From assembly GCA_963682175.1 (NCBI GenBank), contig OY821784.1, positions 27,013,621 to 27,077,620 of the forward strand: a stretch of 64,000 nucleotides of DNA, read 5' to 3'. A model generated the notes under the pieces. The model did not search any database. It saw only the letters and a list, made by a program, of their open reading frames with translations, and was not told where the DNA came from. Made by a program: the position numbers and the translations under genes. This DNA is from Triglochin maritima. Lineage: Eukaryota > Streptophyta > Magnoliopsida > Alismatales > Juncaginaceae. Below are positions 23,509 to 36,932 of this stretch, piece after piece (position 1 is the stretch's first letter; every line of letters begins with the position of its first letter).

Positions 23509-25735
23509 GAAGGAATAGGACATTGCTCAACATGGTTCGATCAATGATGAGTCAAGCTGAATTGTAGCTCTACTTTTGAAGTTATGCACTAGAAGTTGCG
23601 GCTTACACACTAAATAATGTTTCATCCAAATCCGTAGAGAAAATGCTTTATGAGCAATGGAGTGGTAAAACACCTACGCTCAATTTTCTCAAGATTTAGG
23701 GTTGTGAGGCCTACGTCAAGAGATTGATGTCGACCAAACTTCAACTAAAAACGGATAAGTGCTTCTTTATAGGTTATCCTCGTGAGACAAAAGGATACTA
23801 CTTTTGGCATATAACCTCCAATCGAGTGATTGTAGAGAGGGATGTCGTATTTCTAGAAAAGGAATTTCTGGAAAGAATAAAAAGTAGTGGGAGTAGAATT
23901 GTGCTTGAGGAAACTCAAGATATTCTACAAGATCATAATATGAATGGTGACATTCAAGTTCATGAAGGCCCAACTTAGGTTCTTTTGGTTAGTGGGAGCG
24001 TGAGTGAGAGACCCTTACAAGCAATTGTGAGAGAAACTCAATCTTCCCCACCTAGTGTACGTTTGAGAATAGAACACGACAATTCCGCAAGAAATTGTGG
24101 AAGAAGTTTGAGAAGTACACGTAGAACCAAAAGAACTTAGAAGGTCAACGAGGGAAAGGAAGAAACCCGATATGTATTTGGGACTTCATGAGATCATGGT
24201 ACTAGATACTGATGATCCCTCGACCTTTCATGAAGAAATGGAAAGAGAGGACTCCAAACTATGGTTTAAGGCCATGGAATCTGAAATAGAATCCATGTAT
24301 GATAATCAAGTGTGGAACTTGGTTGACCTTCCTCAAGGAAAGAAAATCATTCAAAATAAATGGGTTTTCAAGAGGAAGATGGACATGGATGGGAACTTGA
24401 CAACCTACGAAGTGAGGCTTGTAGCAAAAGGTTTCACTCAATACGGGCATTGACTATGATGAAACTTTTTCACCGGTTGCCATGTTCAAGTTTATTTGGA
24501 TTATGCTCGCTATTACCGCATTTCATGATTATGAGATATGGCAAATGGATGTCAAAATGGCGTTCCTTAATGGGAACTTGGAGGAGGATGTGTACATGGT
24601 ACAACGTCAAGGTTTTGAAGATCCAAAGAATATCGAGAAAGTATACAAGCTTCAAAGATCCATTTATGGATTGAAGCAAGCATCGAGGAGTTGGAACAAA
24701 CGCTTTGACGAAGAAGTCACATAGTGTTCTTGATCTTATATGTCGATGACATACTACTCATGGGAAATCATATACCTTTGCTTGAGCAAACGAGAAGTTC
24801 ATTGAAATCTGCATTTTAAATGAAAGACATGGGTGAGGCTCAATACATCTTGGGAATCAAGATATATAGAGATAGATCCCATAGACTCATTGGCCTAAGT
24901 CAACGTACATACATTGACAAGGTCTTGGAAAGGTTCAGCGTGAACAACTCCAAAAAGGGCAATGTGTCAATGAGTATGGGTGTGCAACTCAAGAAGTCCT
25001 AACGTGTTGAATCACGTAAAGACTTGGAGTACATGAAAGATATTCCTTATGCTTTGGCAATAGGATCGATCATGTACGCGATGACTTGCACAATACCTAT
25101 TGTCTCGTATGCAGTAAGTGTGACAAGTCGTCACCAATCCAACGCATGTCCTGAGCATTGGACTGCAGTCAAGAGTATTCTGAGGTACCTCAACCGGACC
25201 AAAGATAAGTTTCTTGTTTATGGAGGACAAATAGAACTAATAGACGAGGGCTATTTGGATGTGAGTTTCATGAGTGATCCCAACAATAGAAGGTCGCAAT
25301 CAGGATACGTCTTCCTTCATAATGATGGAGCTGTGAGTTGGCGTACTTGGAGGCAAACCACTATGACCGACTCAACCACCGCTTCCGAAGTAATGGTTGT
25401 CGCTGAAGCGAGCAAGGAAGGAGTGTGGATTAAGAAGTTCCTTGAAGATCTTGGAGTAGTTCCCTCATGCGAGGGACCAATAGAGCTAGTTTGCGATAAT
25501 AGTGCATCTATCTCGCAAATCAAGGATCCCAAATCACACCACAAAGTAAAGTACATGGATCGCAAGTACTTTGTCATACGTGACTTCATTGACAAAGGCA
25601 AAATAAATCTGTTATGGGTGGACACAAACAACAACACGGCTGATCAATTCACCAAACCTTTATCCAAAGCCAAGGGCGAAATGCATTTCGAGTCCATGGG
25701 TTTGACGAACCATGTGGATTGACTTGATGAGTGAT
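23509..25735 (+). pseudogene. Copia C integrase C-terminus, reverse transcriptase and RNase H (degenerate)
   Basis: Pieces of one polyprotein are readable in order. The integrase C-terminal region (CFFIGYPRETKGYYFW, 23759 on) comes first, then reverse transcriptase (NKWVFKRKMDMDGN, 24354 on) with a frameshift near 24450, then WQMDVKMAFLNG and KQASRSWNKRF. A deletion removes the codons before YVDD (24739-24750). RNase H follows (SFMSDP, CDNSA, HHKVKYMDRKYF, to about 25722). Many internal stops such as TAG/TGA make it non-functional. It serves as the reference for undamaged residues in A. Confidence 0.9.
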
Positions 25736-25804
25736 TAGAGATGATTACCCTAGTTATTATTGTTTTATACATTGAGAATGTTTGTGAAAGAAAACTTTGA
25801 TAAC

Positions 25805-25815
25805 AAATGGGAGAT
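25805..25815 (+). other. Polypurine tract of copia C
   Basis: AAATGGGAGAT directly before the LTR start TGAAAGAAATG. Confidence 0.85.
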
Positions 25816-28003
25816 TGAAAGAAATGTGTTTTAAAAGTTTTATTTTTATATGTCAATTATTATGAATTGGATGTGCAAACATTTTGTTCCTTGACTACGA
25901 TATTCGTCTTTTGGAAGTGTTATGGAAGATGTGTTTGGTCATTAACCATAGAGCTCTAAAAGATAATGATTTACATAAATCAAAAGTTATTCACATGGTA
26001 ATTGGCATGGAACATTAGTTACCGAGATAAGATTGTCGTGTTGGTCATCGATTGTTGTAGCTCTACAAATAATTGACGACACGAGTATATGAAAGAGGAA
26101 AATGGTTACTTTTATATATTGAATAGAGCTAACAAGTAAAACAATATGAAATTTTGTTTCGTGTCATTAATATTTTACTGTGTCTTGAATCCTAAGTTAT
26201 GAGACTTATATCTTTTCACTCAAGAAGTGTTTAATTTGATTATTGTCAAAAGCTATCAATGAGTATAGTGATAAAGACAATAGTTGGTTGAACATGACTT
26301 GTGCTGGAAAAGATAGCTAGTCAAACGATTATCATTGCCCCTCTTAATTGAGTGATGATATTAGTGGGCCCCTTGATAAAGCAAAATTATAATGTGCACA
26401 ATGTAATTTGAGTTAAGTTACATAGTCATAATTAGCTTAAAGAGATCAAGAAATGAATATAATACAAAGGTGACACATTTCTACTTTGTATATATTCTTA
26501 ATATCATGAGGCAAGGGACGGACACAAGTGGTGCACTTACATCACTGAATGAATCGTATTTAGTTCGAGTGGAACAAGATGTCTATGCTAATTAGGTAAC
26601 TATAATGTGTAGCAAGATACCGCTTATAATTTGAGATATTAAGTTTTTAATATCGCTGTCAATTTCGTTTATATCCTCCTATAGGTCACACCACAAAATT
26701 GGGAAACAAGAAACTTAATTTTGAGTTCATGTGATGTGTCGGGTTTCATGTGAAAAGAGACACATGTGGTGAATCGATAAAATCAATATGTCATGAGAAT
26801 TGACACAATTATAATCATGCATAAATTCTTATGAGGTGTATATATTATGGGGTGTAATAATTTATTATTACTTAGGATAATATATTACATAAGATATGAA
26901 TTTGCTAAAAACCCAAAAGATCAAATTTTGTTGGATATAAATCCAAAATTTGACAAAGGCAAAATCGGGGTCAGCACGGTAACTGTTTAGGGTTCGGTCG
27001 ACCGAGGTATCTTCACAACAGTCAACCGAACGGGGAACAGATAAACACAATTGGATGACTGAAATTGTCTGGAGTTCCTGGACAATTGGGATCGGTCAAT
27101 CGGGCTTGAACGGTCAACCGAGAGAAAATATCCAGGAGCTATCTTGGGATATTTTTGGTAGACCGAACGTGACATGGTCGTCCGAAGAAATTCGCGTGGA
27201 GAAATTTTGGTGGGTCAAGGGTCGACCGGAGCGATACGCGGATCGTGTGGATTTTTCCAGAGATTTTTCTCATGTATATTTGCTCGACCGTCTAGCTCAC
27301 GGTCATCCGAACACGTGTTAAAACCGAATGGTTTGGTTGACCGAGAAGAATTCTCGGTTAACCGAATAACAGGATTTTGGCCTGAATTATTAAGAGAATA
27401 ATTAGATGATGGGTTGGATTAATTCCAGATTTGATCAAACGTTTTTTGAGGATGCTTATGTGGCAATTTGAGATTAATTTTATGAGAGAAAAAGTAAGAG
27501 ATCATGACTAGAGAATAGTTCTTGATATGGATGTTTTGGGAGCCTATAAAAAGTCCCATCATCTTACTTGTTTTATTACATGCAATATAATTCTCTATCT
27601 CTCTAATCCCTTCCTTAATCACCACGAAAATCTCTTAATAGTTTTAAGTTTTGGAAATAGAAATCTCAGGAGCTAAAAGATGGGTTATTAGCTAGATTCT
27701 AAGCTTAATTAGAGATAATCGACTAGCTCATTTTTCTCTAATCTTGTTTAGAGTTCGGTGAACACTTGGAGGAGAATCGGCGGGCGATTTGACGAGCAAC
27801 GGAACACTAGATCTTCTGAAAGGTTTTAGAGAACCTTTGGGTATGATCCTCTCTCTTTTGTTTATTTTAATATATGTAGGAATGCATGATATTAGAATAA
27901 ACATATACATGTACGTTAAATCAATGAAAATATGAAATCGATCATGTATGTTTGTATTATTTTTTTTAAAATATACAAATACATAGGGACACGAAATCCT
28001 ACA
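25816..28003 (+). repeat. 3' LTR of copia C
   Basis: Full 2188-bp LTR, TGAAAG...ATCCTACA. The palindrome cluster is at about 26995-27365 and the TATA box at 27545-27551. Confidence 0.92.
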
Positions 28004-28627
28004 ATTATTGTGGATGCTATGAGACGTATGAGTTTATGGTGGACGCTCATGGCATGGTCTTTGCATTGGTTTTATTATGCATGTCTATATATATGTGTTC
28101 ATTAGATGTCTTGCATATTCATTTCTGAAATTTAATAAATCTGGGTACTATTATTTGTGGGGCCGACAAGCCTATTGGATAGACGTCTATGTAGAGAGGT
28201 CAAGCTAAGATAAGACCTGGACGTGAGCAATGACATTTGCTACAAGACGGGCATGCCCAGCCTGCGATGGTATCGTGTGGGACTTTGCCGCAAGTTGGGG
28301 TGTCAATCCGGAAAACCACTTTGTGCCAAGCGGTGGGTTACACTTTCGGGTGACCCGCTCGTGGATTAGGCCAACACAGCTGGTGGTCAGATTCCTATGT
28401 AAAGGGATCCCATCGGGCGACACCTGGTAGTCGCGGCTATGTAGAGTTGTGACCTCTTGTTTGCAAGTGTCGCATTTAAGTTTCATGCATGACTCTTTTG
28501 TTGGGATGGGTAATGCGCCAGCAAGTCCCTTGGTGGCTGGTGTGGGCCCCCGTAACGCACCCGTGGTGTTCCTGGGAGGAGGAGGGTTATAAGTCGGGTG
28601 GGCTCCCTCACTCAAGCTCTGATACCA
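28004..28627 (-). other. GC-richer leader of an unassigned minus-strand retroelement, with tRNA-Met primer site
   Basis: The reverse-strand TGGTATCAGAGC at 28627-28616 stands beside a D-family LTR, so this is its leader side. The part from about 28150 to 28615 is clearly richer in G and C than its surroundings and has no similarity I recognise to gag or to other parts of the window. A 136-codon minus-strand frame crosses it (28615-28205), but it has no known motif and I do not call it a gene. Confidence 0.5.
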
Positions 28628-28629
28628 AA

Positions 28630-29793
28630 CGTTAGATCGTGTGGGTTATGAGTCCACAATCTCTAATCACAATTAAGTGTAATTACATACTTGTTTGATC
28701 TATCAAAGATATGCAGCGGAATTAAACAAACAAACAAGCAAGTAAAGAATAGAAATGCAAACCACAATGAGACGGGGGATTTTTATAGAGGTTAGGCACC
28801 CCACCAGGGTCCTAGTCCTCTCTTGCAAGCTCCGCTCGGATCACCGAGCTCCGCTCACGACTTCACTAACCACTCCCCGTTTCGGGCCGGGAGAGAACGC
28901 CTTTACAAGTCTTCAAGCTCACGAACAACCCTCGCCGAGCTTGGATCCTCCTCTCACAATCCAAGAGAATCACTTCGGTCTCTCGCCGAAGTCTATACTA
29001 GATGTCTTGGGCTTTCACCAAGACCATTGCTTTCTTTCACAAACAATGAGTGGAACAACACTCTCTAAACTTGAGCACACTTGAGTAGAATATGGAATTG
29101 ATTACTAAGTGTGGAAGGTTTTGGGCTTTTGAGTGTGTGGAGTTTCTCTCTAATGTTGGGGACAAATAGTAGTAGGAGAGTTGTGTTAAAATATGTTTTA
29201 CAACTCTTTATATAGGCATTAGAGAGAATAGATCCGTTGGGGTTGATTGGGTGAGTGTAGGTGTAGGATACACAAAACAGAAACTCACAGGACTCAATTC
29301 TGAGTTAATTCGGTCGACCATTTGGCAGTTTTGAACTCAGTTCGGTCGACCGGTTAAGTAACGGTCGACCGTCCAACGCTAAGACTCTGGTACACTTAAG
29401 TGATTGGTCGAACACTGAATAGGGTTCGGTCGACCGATTTGCACCAGGCACTTTGGGTTTGACAAACAATGATCTATTCGGTCGATCGAGCTAAGGTCCA
29501 GCGGTCGACCGATTGCGTCCAGGAGATTTGGGTTTGTCAAGAGATGGGCATTCGGTCAACCAAACAAGGTCCTCGGTCGACCGATACATGAAATGTATTT
29601 GGGGTATTTTTGGTTAATACGAATACGACCGTTGGGTATAATACGACAAACCAAACGGTCGGAAAAATAAGTTCATACGGTCGACCGAAAGTGTATACAC
29701 GGTCGACCGAAATCGGGCAGTGAAAACACAAACAGGATAATTGATCCTCCGGTCGACCGAACGGTCTGTATCGGTCTACCGAAAGTTGGCAAG
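28630..29793 (-). repeat. D-family LTR, copy 1 (truncated)
   Basis: This matches 38159-39300 and 46532-47750. It contains the conserved block (28750-29080), a TATA box (29215-29208 on minus) and about ten CGGTCGACCG-type palindromes at 29310-29790. It ends at 29793 where a gypsy G LTR begins, and the rest of the LTR is missing. Confidence 0.88.
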
Positions 29794-31000
29794 TGATGCA
29801 TTGCATACATTGCATCATATGTCTTTCATTTAGATTAATTTTATATCAATAAATGCTACTAAGGTATGTGTTTAGTCTTATTTACAGAATACAGGGACCT
29901 GAATGCAAATTACCCATATCCTGAGCATAAACACGTGCAAAATACTCATTTCTATCATAAAGACCAAGTCAAGATTATCGGGATTCAAATGGAAGTCCAT
30001 CCAAACATAAAAGCATTCAAAGCCTTAATTACAAAAAGGCCAAGGACTTAAGCACAAAAGTAGCCAGGGACTTAATTGCAAAAAGCCGAGGACCCGACTG
30101 CAAATTAAAGTACCAAAATATTATTTTGGAGAAGTTCTAAAGAAAAATCAATTTGGATCTCCAAATATATGAAGAAATAAATTCGGAGCTCAAAAGAAAG
30201 GAAAGAAATCAATCCAGACGCGTAAAGGACATTTAAATCATACCATAAACACACAGGAAAAATCCGGATCCAATCAGAGCATAAATTGCGGCGAAATCGC
30301 AGCACCTTACATGTAATATGCGGCGGAAACGCCGCACCCCTTGCGATCCGTGGCCCCGGATTTTGTCCAGTCGTGTATTGACGTGTGTGCTTTCCTATTT
30401 TATACTTGGGTCCCTTGTAGCGGCTATAAATAGCCCCGAAACGATGTTGTGAAGGGTCCTAGTCCTAGTTTTGTTTTTTTTAGTTCTTCTTTTTAGCAAT
30501 AAAATTCTGTTCTTTTATTTCTTGTTTTTAGTTTTCTTTTTGTAGCTTCTCTAGGACCCCTTCTCCTTCCCTCCATCCATGAGTTTCTAACTCTCTCCAA
30601 AGGGTGGGGGTGATGGATTTAGGGTGATGAGAAGAAGAATGATGTTATTATTTTAATTTCGTGTTAGTATATTTTGATTACTTGAGTTTATGTTGAATCA
30701 TTTATCATGTAATGCTTTATAACTAATGTGATTTATTATAAGTTTCAGAATTCTCTAAACAAAACCCGATATCTAATCCCCCACCTGCTGGACTCTCATC
30801 CATATTTGTTTTCTTTTCTTTTTAGTTTTTCTTTTGTTGTTCTTGCTTTAGAAAATTAAAAACCAAAAATTTCAAACCAAACATATTTCTCTCTCTTTCT
30901 TCCTTAATTCGAAAATCACAAAAATAACAATATCTCTCCCTCCTTGTGTTCGACCCGTACTTGTCACGTCTTCATTGACGCCGTGCACTTGCGGTATAAA
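29794..31000 (+). repeat. LTR of gypsy family G (no internal part)
   Basis: This is the reverse orientation of the G1 LTR, TGATGCATTGC... to ...CACTTGCGGTATAAA, lacking the last ~15 bp. The TATA box is at 30424-30432, and a GC-rich palindrome pair (GCGGCGAAATCGC, GCGGCGGAAACGCCGC) at 30288-30340. Confidence 0.88.
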
Positions 31001-31678
31001 ATAATTTAGTTTCCATATATGGATAATTTCCTTTTTCAGCTTGTGTCTTATATTGTCTATCTTTGTATGCTTTTATCATGTACGTCTTGATGTATCGCTT
31101 TTTATTGTAACTTCTTCGGTCGTCGTGGATGACTCTGATCGTGACAAATTCGCTTGGTTTCCCCAGTCTACGTACCCACGAGATCGGGAGTGTTACATTA
31201 ACATTTGGATTATTTTAGTATGTAGATTGTACCATAAGTTAAAAATCAAATGATTTGGTGGTTAATGTAAAACATTTATGATTTTGATGAAAATACTCAA
31301 ATATTATAATTCACAACTATTCTAACTCAAGATATTTATTGCACCATTGACCATCTAAATGATTGTCATTGTGATTAAATAATTACTTTACATCGTGGAA
31401 GGAGATCTTTGTAATTTGGTCATGTAATTAAATACGGGTCGACAATGTTTTCTAGTAATATGGATTTTAATTTTTCGAATTTCAATTAGTGTAATATGCA
31501 GTGTAATTTATTAATTATTAGTAATAATTTCGTGGATTAATAATAAAACATGTTAATTAATTACAATAACAATTGTTTATGTACTTTGTAGATTGTTGTG
31601 AAAAATTAAAAAAGTAAGTAAAAGAAAATGACGTGGGGGAAAGAGAGTGTTGAATTTCTAGGTGGGTATGAGTATTGT
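31001..31678. other. AT-rich stretch with no recognised feature
   Basis: No reading frame with known motifs and no match to other repeats in this window. Confidence 0.5.
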
Positions 31679-31681
31679 TAA

Positions 31682-32180
31682 GGGCATCCTCAATGGGGTT
31701 CTTCGCCCCATTCATCCACCCATCCATCAATGGGGATCATGCACTCGTGATCATTTTGGACTTTCAGTATTTGGCTTTCAAGAAGGATTGGTCGACAACA
31801 TACGATATCATTTTGGACAAAATGATAAATGAGAATGTAATTTCTTTAATCACTTTTTAAATATTTGTAACTTAGATTATTGTAATACATTGTTAGTATT
31901 TAATAATATTTGTTTTGAATTATTAATTAATTTATTGTTAAAATTGTAGTTATTAATTAATTACATTAAGTGATGTAAATGAAATAAGTTATATATTGGT
32001 TGTTGAGGGAAAACATAAAATAATGGAGAAGAAAGTGAAGTGAAGGAAAAAGAAAGTAGTGGGATAAGATCGTCATTGTGTAGTGAATAGTGTAAAGATT
32101 GTCGGAGTAAAGATCGTACTAATGTGGATGAGAGAATGAGGGTGGTGATCATTAAAACAGGAACACTGCTGAGGATGGTC
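31682..32180. mobile_element. Harbinger-like MITE
   Basis: A 499-bp element flanked by TAA on both sides (31679-31681 and 32181-32183), with imperfect terminal inverted repeats: GGGCATCCTCAATGG at left against GACCATCCTCAGCAG (complement) at right. The 3-bp TWA target site and the GGGCATCC-like terminus fit PIF/Harbinger MITEs. There is no coding capacity. Confidence 0.72.
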
Positions 32181-32183
32181 TAA

Positions 32184-32526
32184 GAGGAAAGTTTTGAGTA
32201 GATGAGGTTTTAGGCAGGTATGACATGACAGAGAGAGAATTTGATCTGAAAGCTGAGTATCTAAGGTGGTCTGGGCACCACTATTGGTGCTCTAAAAATG
32301 AAAGCGACACCCAATAATTCTTACCCTAACCATGTTACTTATTTTTGCTACAACTTGCATAAACTTCTTCAAATATAGTGTTGTTGTGACAAATTTTAAG
32401 GTAGCAGGACCTTAAAATTTGGGCAAATTTTTAGACTGGTACGGTCGCAACGTAATTTTTTGTTTGTGTACTAATATATAAATAGGAGTGTTTCAACCCA
32501 TTTCTAAACCTACATACAACGGTACA
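32184..32526. other. No recognised feature
   Basis: Ordinary AT-rich sequence between the MITE and the old copia LTR. Confidence 0.45.
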
Positions 32527-34060
32527 TGTTAGTTTGTGTTCTAAAAGTTATATTTTGTTGATTACATTTACATGTTTATGAATTGAAGATTATATATATA
32601 TACATTTTGTTCCATGGGTTTGATGTTTTGTAGAAGTGTTCAGGAAGATACCATTGGTCTTGAACCGTAGAACTCTATATAATAACAAACATGAAACTCT
32701 AAAATATTCACGGTTTTGGTAATTAGCATGGAACATTATTATACAATGAAAATATTGTCGTGTTGATTAAAATACGTTGTAGTTCTACAAATGTTGATAA
32801 AAGATTATCATTTAAAAACAGTAGTGTATGAAAGGTTTCATACATTGAACATGACCTAACAAGTGAAAATCTTATATGGATTGTGTTTCTGTCATTAATG
32901 TTTTCAATGTGTCTACGAATTCTAAGATATGAGACTGTATATTTTCACTTAAGAAATGTATAACATAATTACTATTAAAAGTTGCTTATTACAAGTGATG
33001 ATAAAAGTAGTAGTTCTTTATATATAGATTGTGCGAGAAAGGATTATAGGTCAACAATATCATTGTCCCTCGTTCATAATGAGTAGTAATGTCACTAGGC
33101 CCCTTCATAGAGTAGAATTGTAAATGCATGCCTATAGTTGAAGTGATACCAACTATATATTTATAATTTACTCAAGAGAGACCAATAAATGAATATAATA
33201 CAAATGGGACACAACCCTACTTTTCATGTTATTTATGATATCATGAGACAAGGAATAAACACAAGTAATGTTATTTATAATATTACTACAGGATCATGTT
33301 TTTTAAAATGGTTACATTTCATCTGTGTTGAATGAGTGACTATAATGTATAGCTAGAATACTGCTTATAGTTTATGGGAATAAAATGTTTTATGTCATTA
33401 CCAATCCAACCCGATCCTCGATAAAGGTCACACCAACTGAACGAGAAACATGAGAAGTATTTTACACGTTTTATATGATGTGTTATATTTCATATGATAT
33501 GAAATTAAATGCATGAGATAAGATGGTAAAATAAAGTGTTACATGTTGTAACATTTAATATGAGTTTATACGATATGTGCATAATTAAAGAAGTGTAATT
33601 TACATTACATAACATAATATTAATGACACATAAATATGATAATGAATGTCACATTGTCATGGCGTGAATTTATAAAAGCTAAACCCTTTAATCAATCAAT
33701 TAGGAATGAAATATGCAACTAATGGGTCATGAGCCCATTAAGCCCATCTTATGGTTAGAGTTTGCCCTAACTTGTACCTATTAAAGGAGAATAGAAATGT
33801 AACTTGAAAAACAAATTTTCTTTCTCAGCTACTTTCCCTCTTTTTCAAGTTTTGTGGGTGCATATTCCTCATTGTAGAGTGATTGTCAAAGGAAATACTA
33901 GTAGATCTCTAGCAAGAACTTGAACTAATCCTTGTTTTGTTCAAGGTAACCTTATAGGCAAATGTGTGAAGATTCTTCAAGAGTTCTAGTGAAATTCGTA
34001 ATCTCGATTTAGATGTATTTGCATAAGTGTAGATTAGGTTTTCAATCTTGTATGCAAAAT
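32527..34060 (+). repeat. Old, diverged copia LTR of the A/B/C superfamily
   Basis: The order and phrases match the C 3' LTR from 25830 onward (GTGTTCTAAAAGTT, CATTTTGTTCC, ACCGTAGAACTCT, AATTAGCATGGAACATTA, AAGGTCACACCA) but with many differences. No polypurine tract, primer site or CGGTCGACCG cluster could be seen. The right edge is uncertain. Confidence 0.68.
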
Positions 34061-35526
34061 GCTTGATTTATTATTTGTTTAAAGTTAGCAATAGAGACGA
34101 TCCATTTTGACGAATAAAGGGGACGGAAAAAAATTACCTCTATAATCCTCATGAAATCCCAATAGTACAGGCATGCCAGTTATGGGGCACCATGCGAAAT
34201 GCACATGGGTGTAATATTCGTTCAACATACTAAGGTCATCCAGAGCCCTAACCTTCTCATGTCAACTTGTCATGACGTAACAAGACATTGTTGTCTTGAT
34301 AGGTTGCAAAAATTGGTGAGATTTTTTAACTTTCAATTCCGAAGGATTTGTTGTTGCAAGTTGAGAAAACCATGTGATTGATTTGCAAAAAGTCCAAGAA
34401 CTTCAGTTACAAGATTTATCTGGAATATAGAGTGGAAACGGGGGAAGTCATTCCAAGAACAAATTTATAAGCTCTTACAACTCTCAAAATCATACTTCAA
34501 AAGCTTCATTAAGTTTTCTTACAAATTCATCACCGAATTTGGTTGGAAATCCCGTTCTCCAACTTCTAGGCTACTTTTTCTAATCAATCACATCCAATAG
34601 TGAAAAGGGCGGAAAAAACCAAGTTTACTACTAGTGTTTAGACCTGGGTACCGTGTCGTGCCGACACGCACAACACGGCAGCCCACCTCCTTGGCACAGC
34701 TCGACAAGTCGTGACGGGTTTGGGGGGTCGGGTTGGGTTTTCCTTCGTTGGGTTGTGTCGAGTTTTCATTTTTTGGTTGTTTTTTTAATTTCAAATAAGT
34801 ATACAATCACAATTGAATTAACACAAATACAATTTATTTTCCCCCAAAGTAACCAATTTATTTATTAATAATTGTTAACTCAAATCGAGAAACAATATAT
34901 TGGTTACATAACAAGATTTGTAACATAAGAAATCAAATATTAAGATTGGTAAGAAATCATGTGTGTACGATTAACAATTCCAAGCAACCTTGACTCCCGC
35001 GCGACACACTAGGTGCATGAAACCAAGAACCAAAGACTGGAGCTTTGATGTACTAAAGCTAGCACACATCGACGACCCGATTCCTTGAATAGTCAACCAA
35101 AGGGAACGTCACCACTACGTTCCAATGACATAACTCAACTACATCACATCGAACCGTGACACTTCTGCTCCTGTAGTACGTCACGCTCCTAAGCTCTCTC
35201 GATCTCCGACCTCGTTTCGTTGTTGTTGTCACCAACAGTAGCGACTAAGGAGGGTTTAGGGTGATAAGGCTTTTTGTCCAAACCCTAAAGCTAATACGTA
35301 TAGATGTATTTTGAAATTAATTAACCTTAAAAGGTAACGCCCACTGTCCTCTCTCCTAACAAGTTATGCCCCTTTAAATCACTTTTATTGCTATTGTAAT
35401 TGTCATCTTAAAACCAATTTAAAATTTGAATTTTAAAGAGTTACATTTGAATTTTATAACTCCCTTATGGTAGATATATTGATTATGTTGTTTTGTTCTA
35501 CTAATATATTTTTTGTGTTTCAGGAT
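34061..35526. other. Mostly unassigned sequence; last part resembles an intron
   Basis: 34640-34720 holds GTGTCGTGCCGACACG-like inverted sequence, like the termini of the Mutator-like repeats further right. 35460-35526 is T-rich and ends TGTGTTTCAG, which looks like a branch site and splice acceptor for the exon fragment at 36933. Confidence 0.45.
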
Positions 35527-36930
35527 TGTTAATCGTTTATATTTACCACAAGTGCAAGACGTCGGTGAAGACACGGCAAGTACGGGTCGTGTCCACGAGG
35601 AGGTGAGTAGATTCTGGTTTTAACGAAATCAAGTGGTAGAGAGGGGAGCAAAAATTGATTACACTAACTAAACTACACTAAGCTAGCGTGAAAAAACAAT
35701 CAAAGAAGATGAAAGCACGAGACGAAATAAAAATAAACTAAATGTCTAATAAAAGGAAGCTGGAAATCAGGAAGAGAGACCCCTAAGGGGTGGAGTGAGT
35801 GCACACATGTAATAAGATGGTGAAGAATGCATTCAATAAGCATAAATGTAGGTAGTGTTTTCATGTATAAGAAGTGTCTAATGGTTATGGCAAAACCTAT
35901 CAATCCAATCGGTAACCTAGTTGATTAACATTCACATGCCCAAGTTGGTTATTTCAGAACCTAAACAAGCATGTGAGGTGTCTAATAGTTGTGACAAAAC
36001 CCATCAACTGAAGTGTTCTACTCTAAACAAGGAAGCATACATTCACATTTATCAACACATTTCAAAATAAAGCATTCATTTTCATTCTTTAATGCATGTA
36101 TTAACATCATCTCCACCCCCAAAAGGGAATGGAACTACTAACTACTCATTAAAAGAGGACAAAAAAAATTAAGGTAATTAAGATAGGAAATGCAGACATG
36201 CTAATTACTTCAACTAAGATTAAGACAAACAAAAAAAGCTAAACAATCAACCATTAAAACAAAGACAACATTAAAACAAACTATGAAGAATTATTTTATT
36301 TACATGACTCACATTACAAGTAGTATTCTTCTCCACTTTGAGTTTTTGCTCCAAGGCTTACTCCAAGTAGAGAGAATACCACCAAGCAATGGGTGAATAC
36401 AAAGGAGAAGGAAGAGTTCTATTTATAGGCATGAAAAAAGGTAACCGGGGACAATCTCCCCGTATGAGACTAAAACACATACCATATATGGACTAAATAC
36501 AACCTAATCTAACACCCGACTGAAGCACGTGTCATTTGGGACCAAATGGACCGCCAATTAGCGGTCTGGATGGGCTTGATCGGGTCTGGTTTTGGGTGGC
36601 TTGATTCTGGCTTGATTTCTTCATGTTTGGTGAACCCGATTTGGTTGTTGATGTTTGAGCGCAGATCTAATTGCCAAAATACTCCTCATGATGGTGTGGA
36701 GCTTCTTGATTTGCTCATTGATCCTTTTGGTTTACATCTGGTCCTCTTGTGCATCTCAGTCCATAAGTCCCGCAATTCAGTCTTTTCCTTGCTTTTAAGT
36801 CTTTTTTGAGTTTCTTCTTCTCACACCTGTTTTTTTCTGAAACATAACCATACAACTCGTTATGTAGCAATGCTTAGGCTAAAAATAGAGGATATAGGAC
36901 ACAAATATATGCATGACATGATGTCAATCA
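35527..36930 (-). mobile_element. Solo LTR, family E (minus strand)
   Basis: 1404 bp, TGTTAATCG...GTCAATCA, flanked by perfect AGGAT duplications (35522-35526 and 36931-36935). The TATA box CTATAAATAG (minus) is near 36419-36428. A palindrome GACCGC...GCGGTC at 36549-36569 lies about 125 bp upstream of it. The snRNA-type element is decayed here (AGTCTCATACGG). Confidence 0.88.
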
Positions 36931-36932
36931 AG

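Larger units (their letters stand above)
18778..28003 (+). mobile_element. Ty1/copia retrotransposon C (plus strand, degenerate)
   Basis: The left LTR fragment (18778-20167) and the full right LTR (25816-28003) agree closely. Between them lie gag, protease, integrase, reverse transcriptase and RNase H in copia order with many stops, frameshifts and deletions. The first ~790 bp of the 5' LTR, the primer site, the leader and the start of gag are missing. A solo LTR of another family interrupts the integrase region. Confidence 0.9.

Noticed and set aside
28320..28440. Cassandra-type TRIM with 5S rRNA-like promoter (GGGATCCCATCGGG resembles part of 5S)
   Set aside because: Only a few bases agree with 5S rRNA. 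The internal control region is not present.
28205..28615. 136-codon minus frame as a host gene
   Set aside because: It ends exactly at the primer site of an LTR element, has no motif and no start context. Kept only as part of an unassigned leader.
28755..29084. 109-codon plus-strand open frame recurring at 38284-38613, 46657-46986 and, diverged, at 62982-63314
   Set aside because: It lies inside D/H-family LTRs and is antisense to the element. Its recurrence is explained by LTR copies and by the conserved R/U5 block, and two overlapping frames are equally open.
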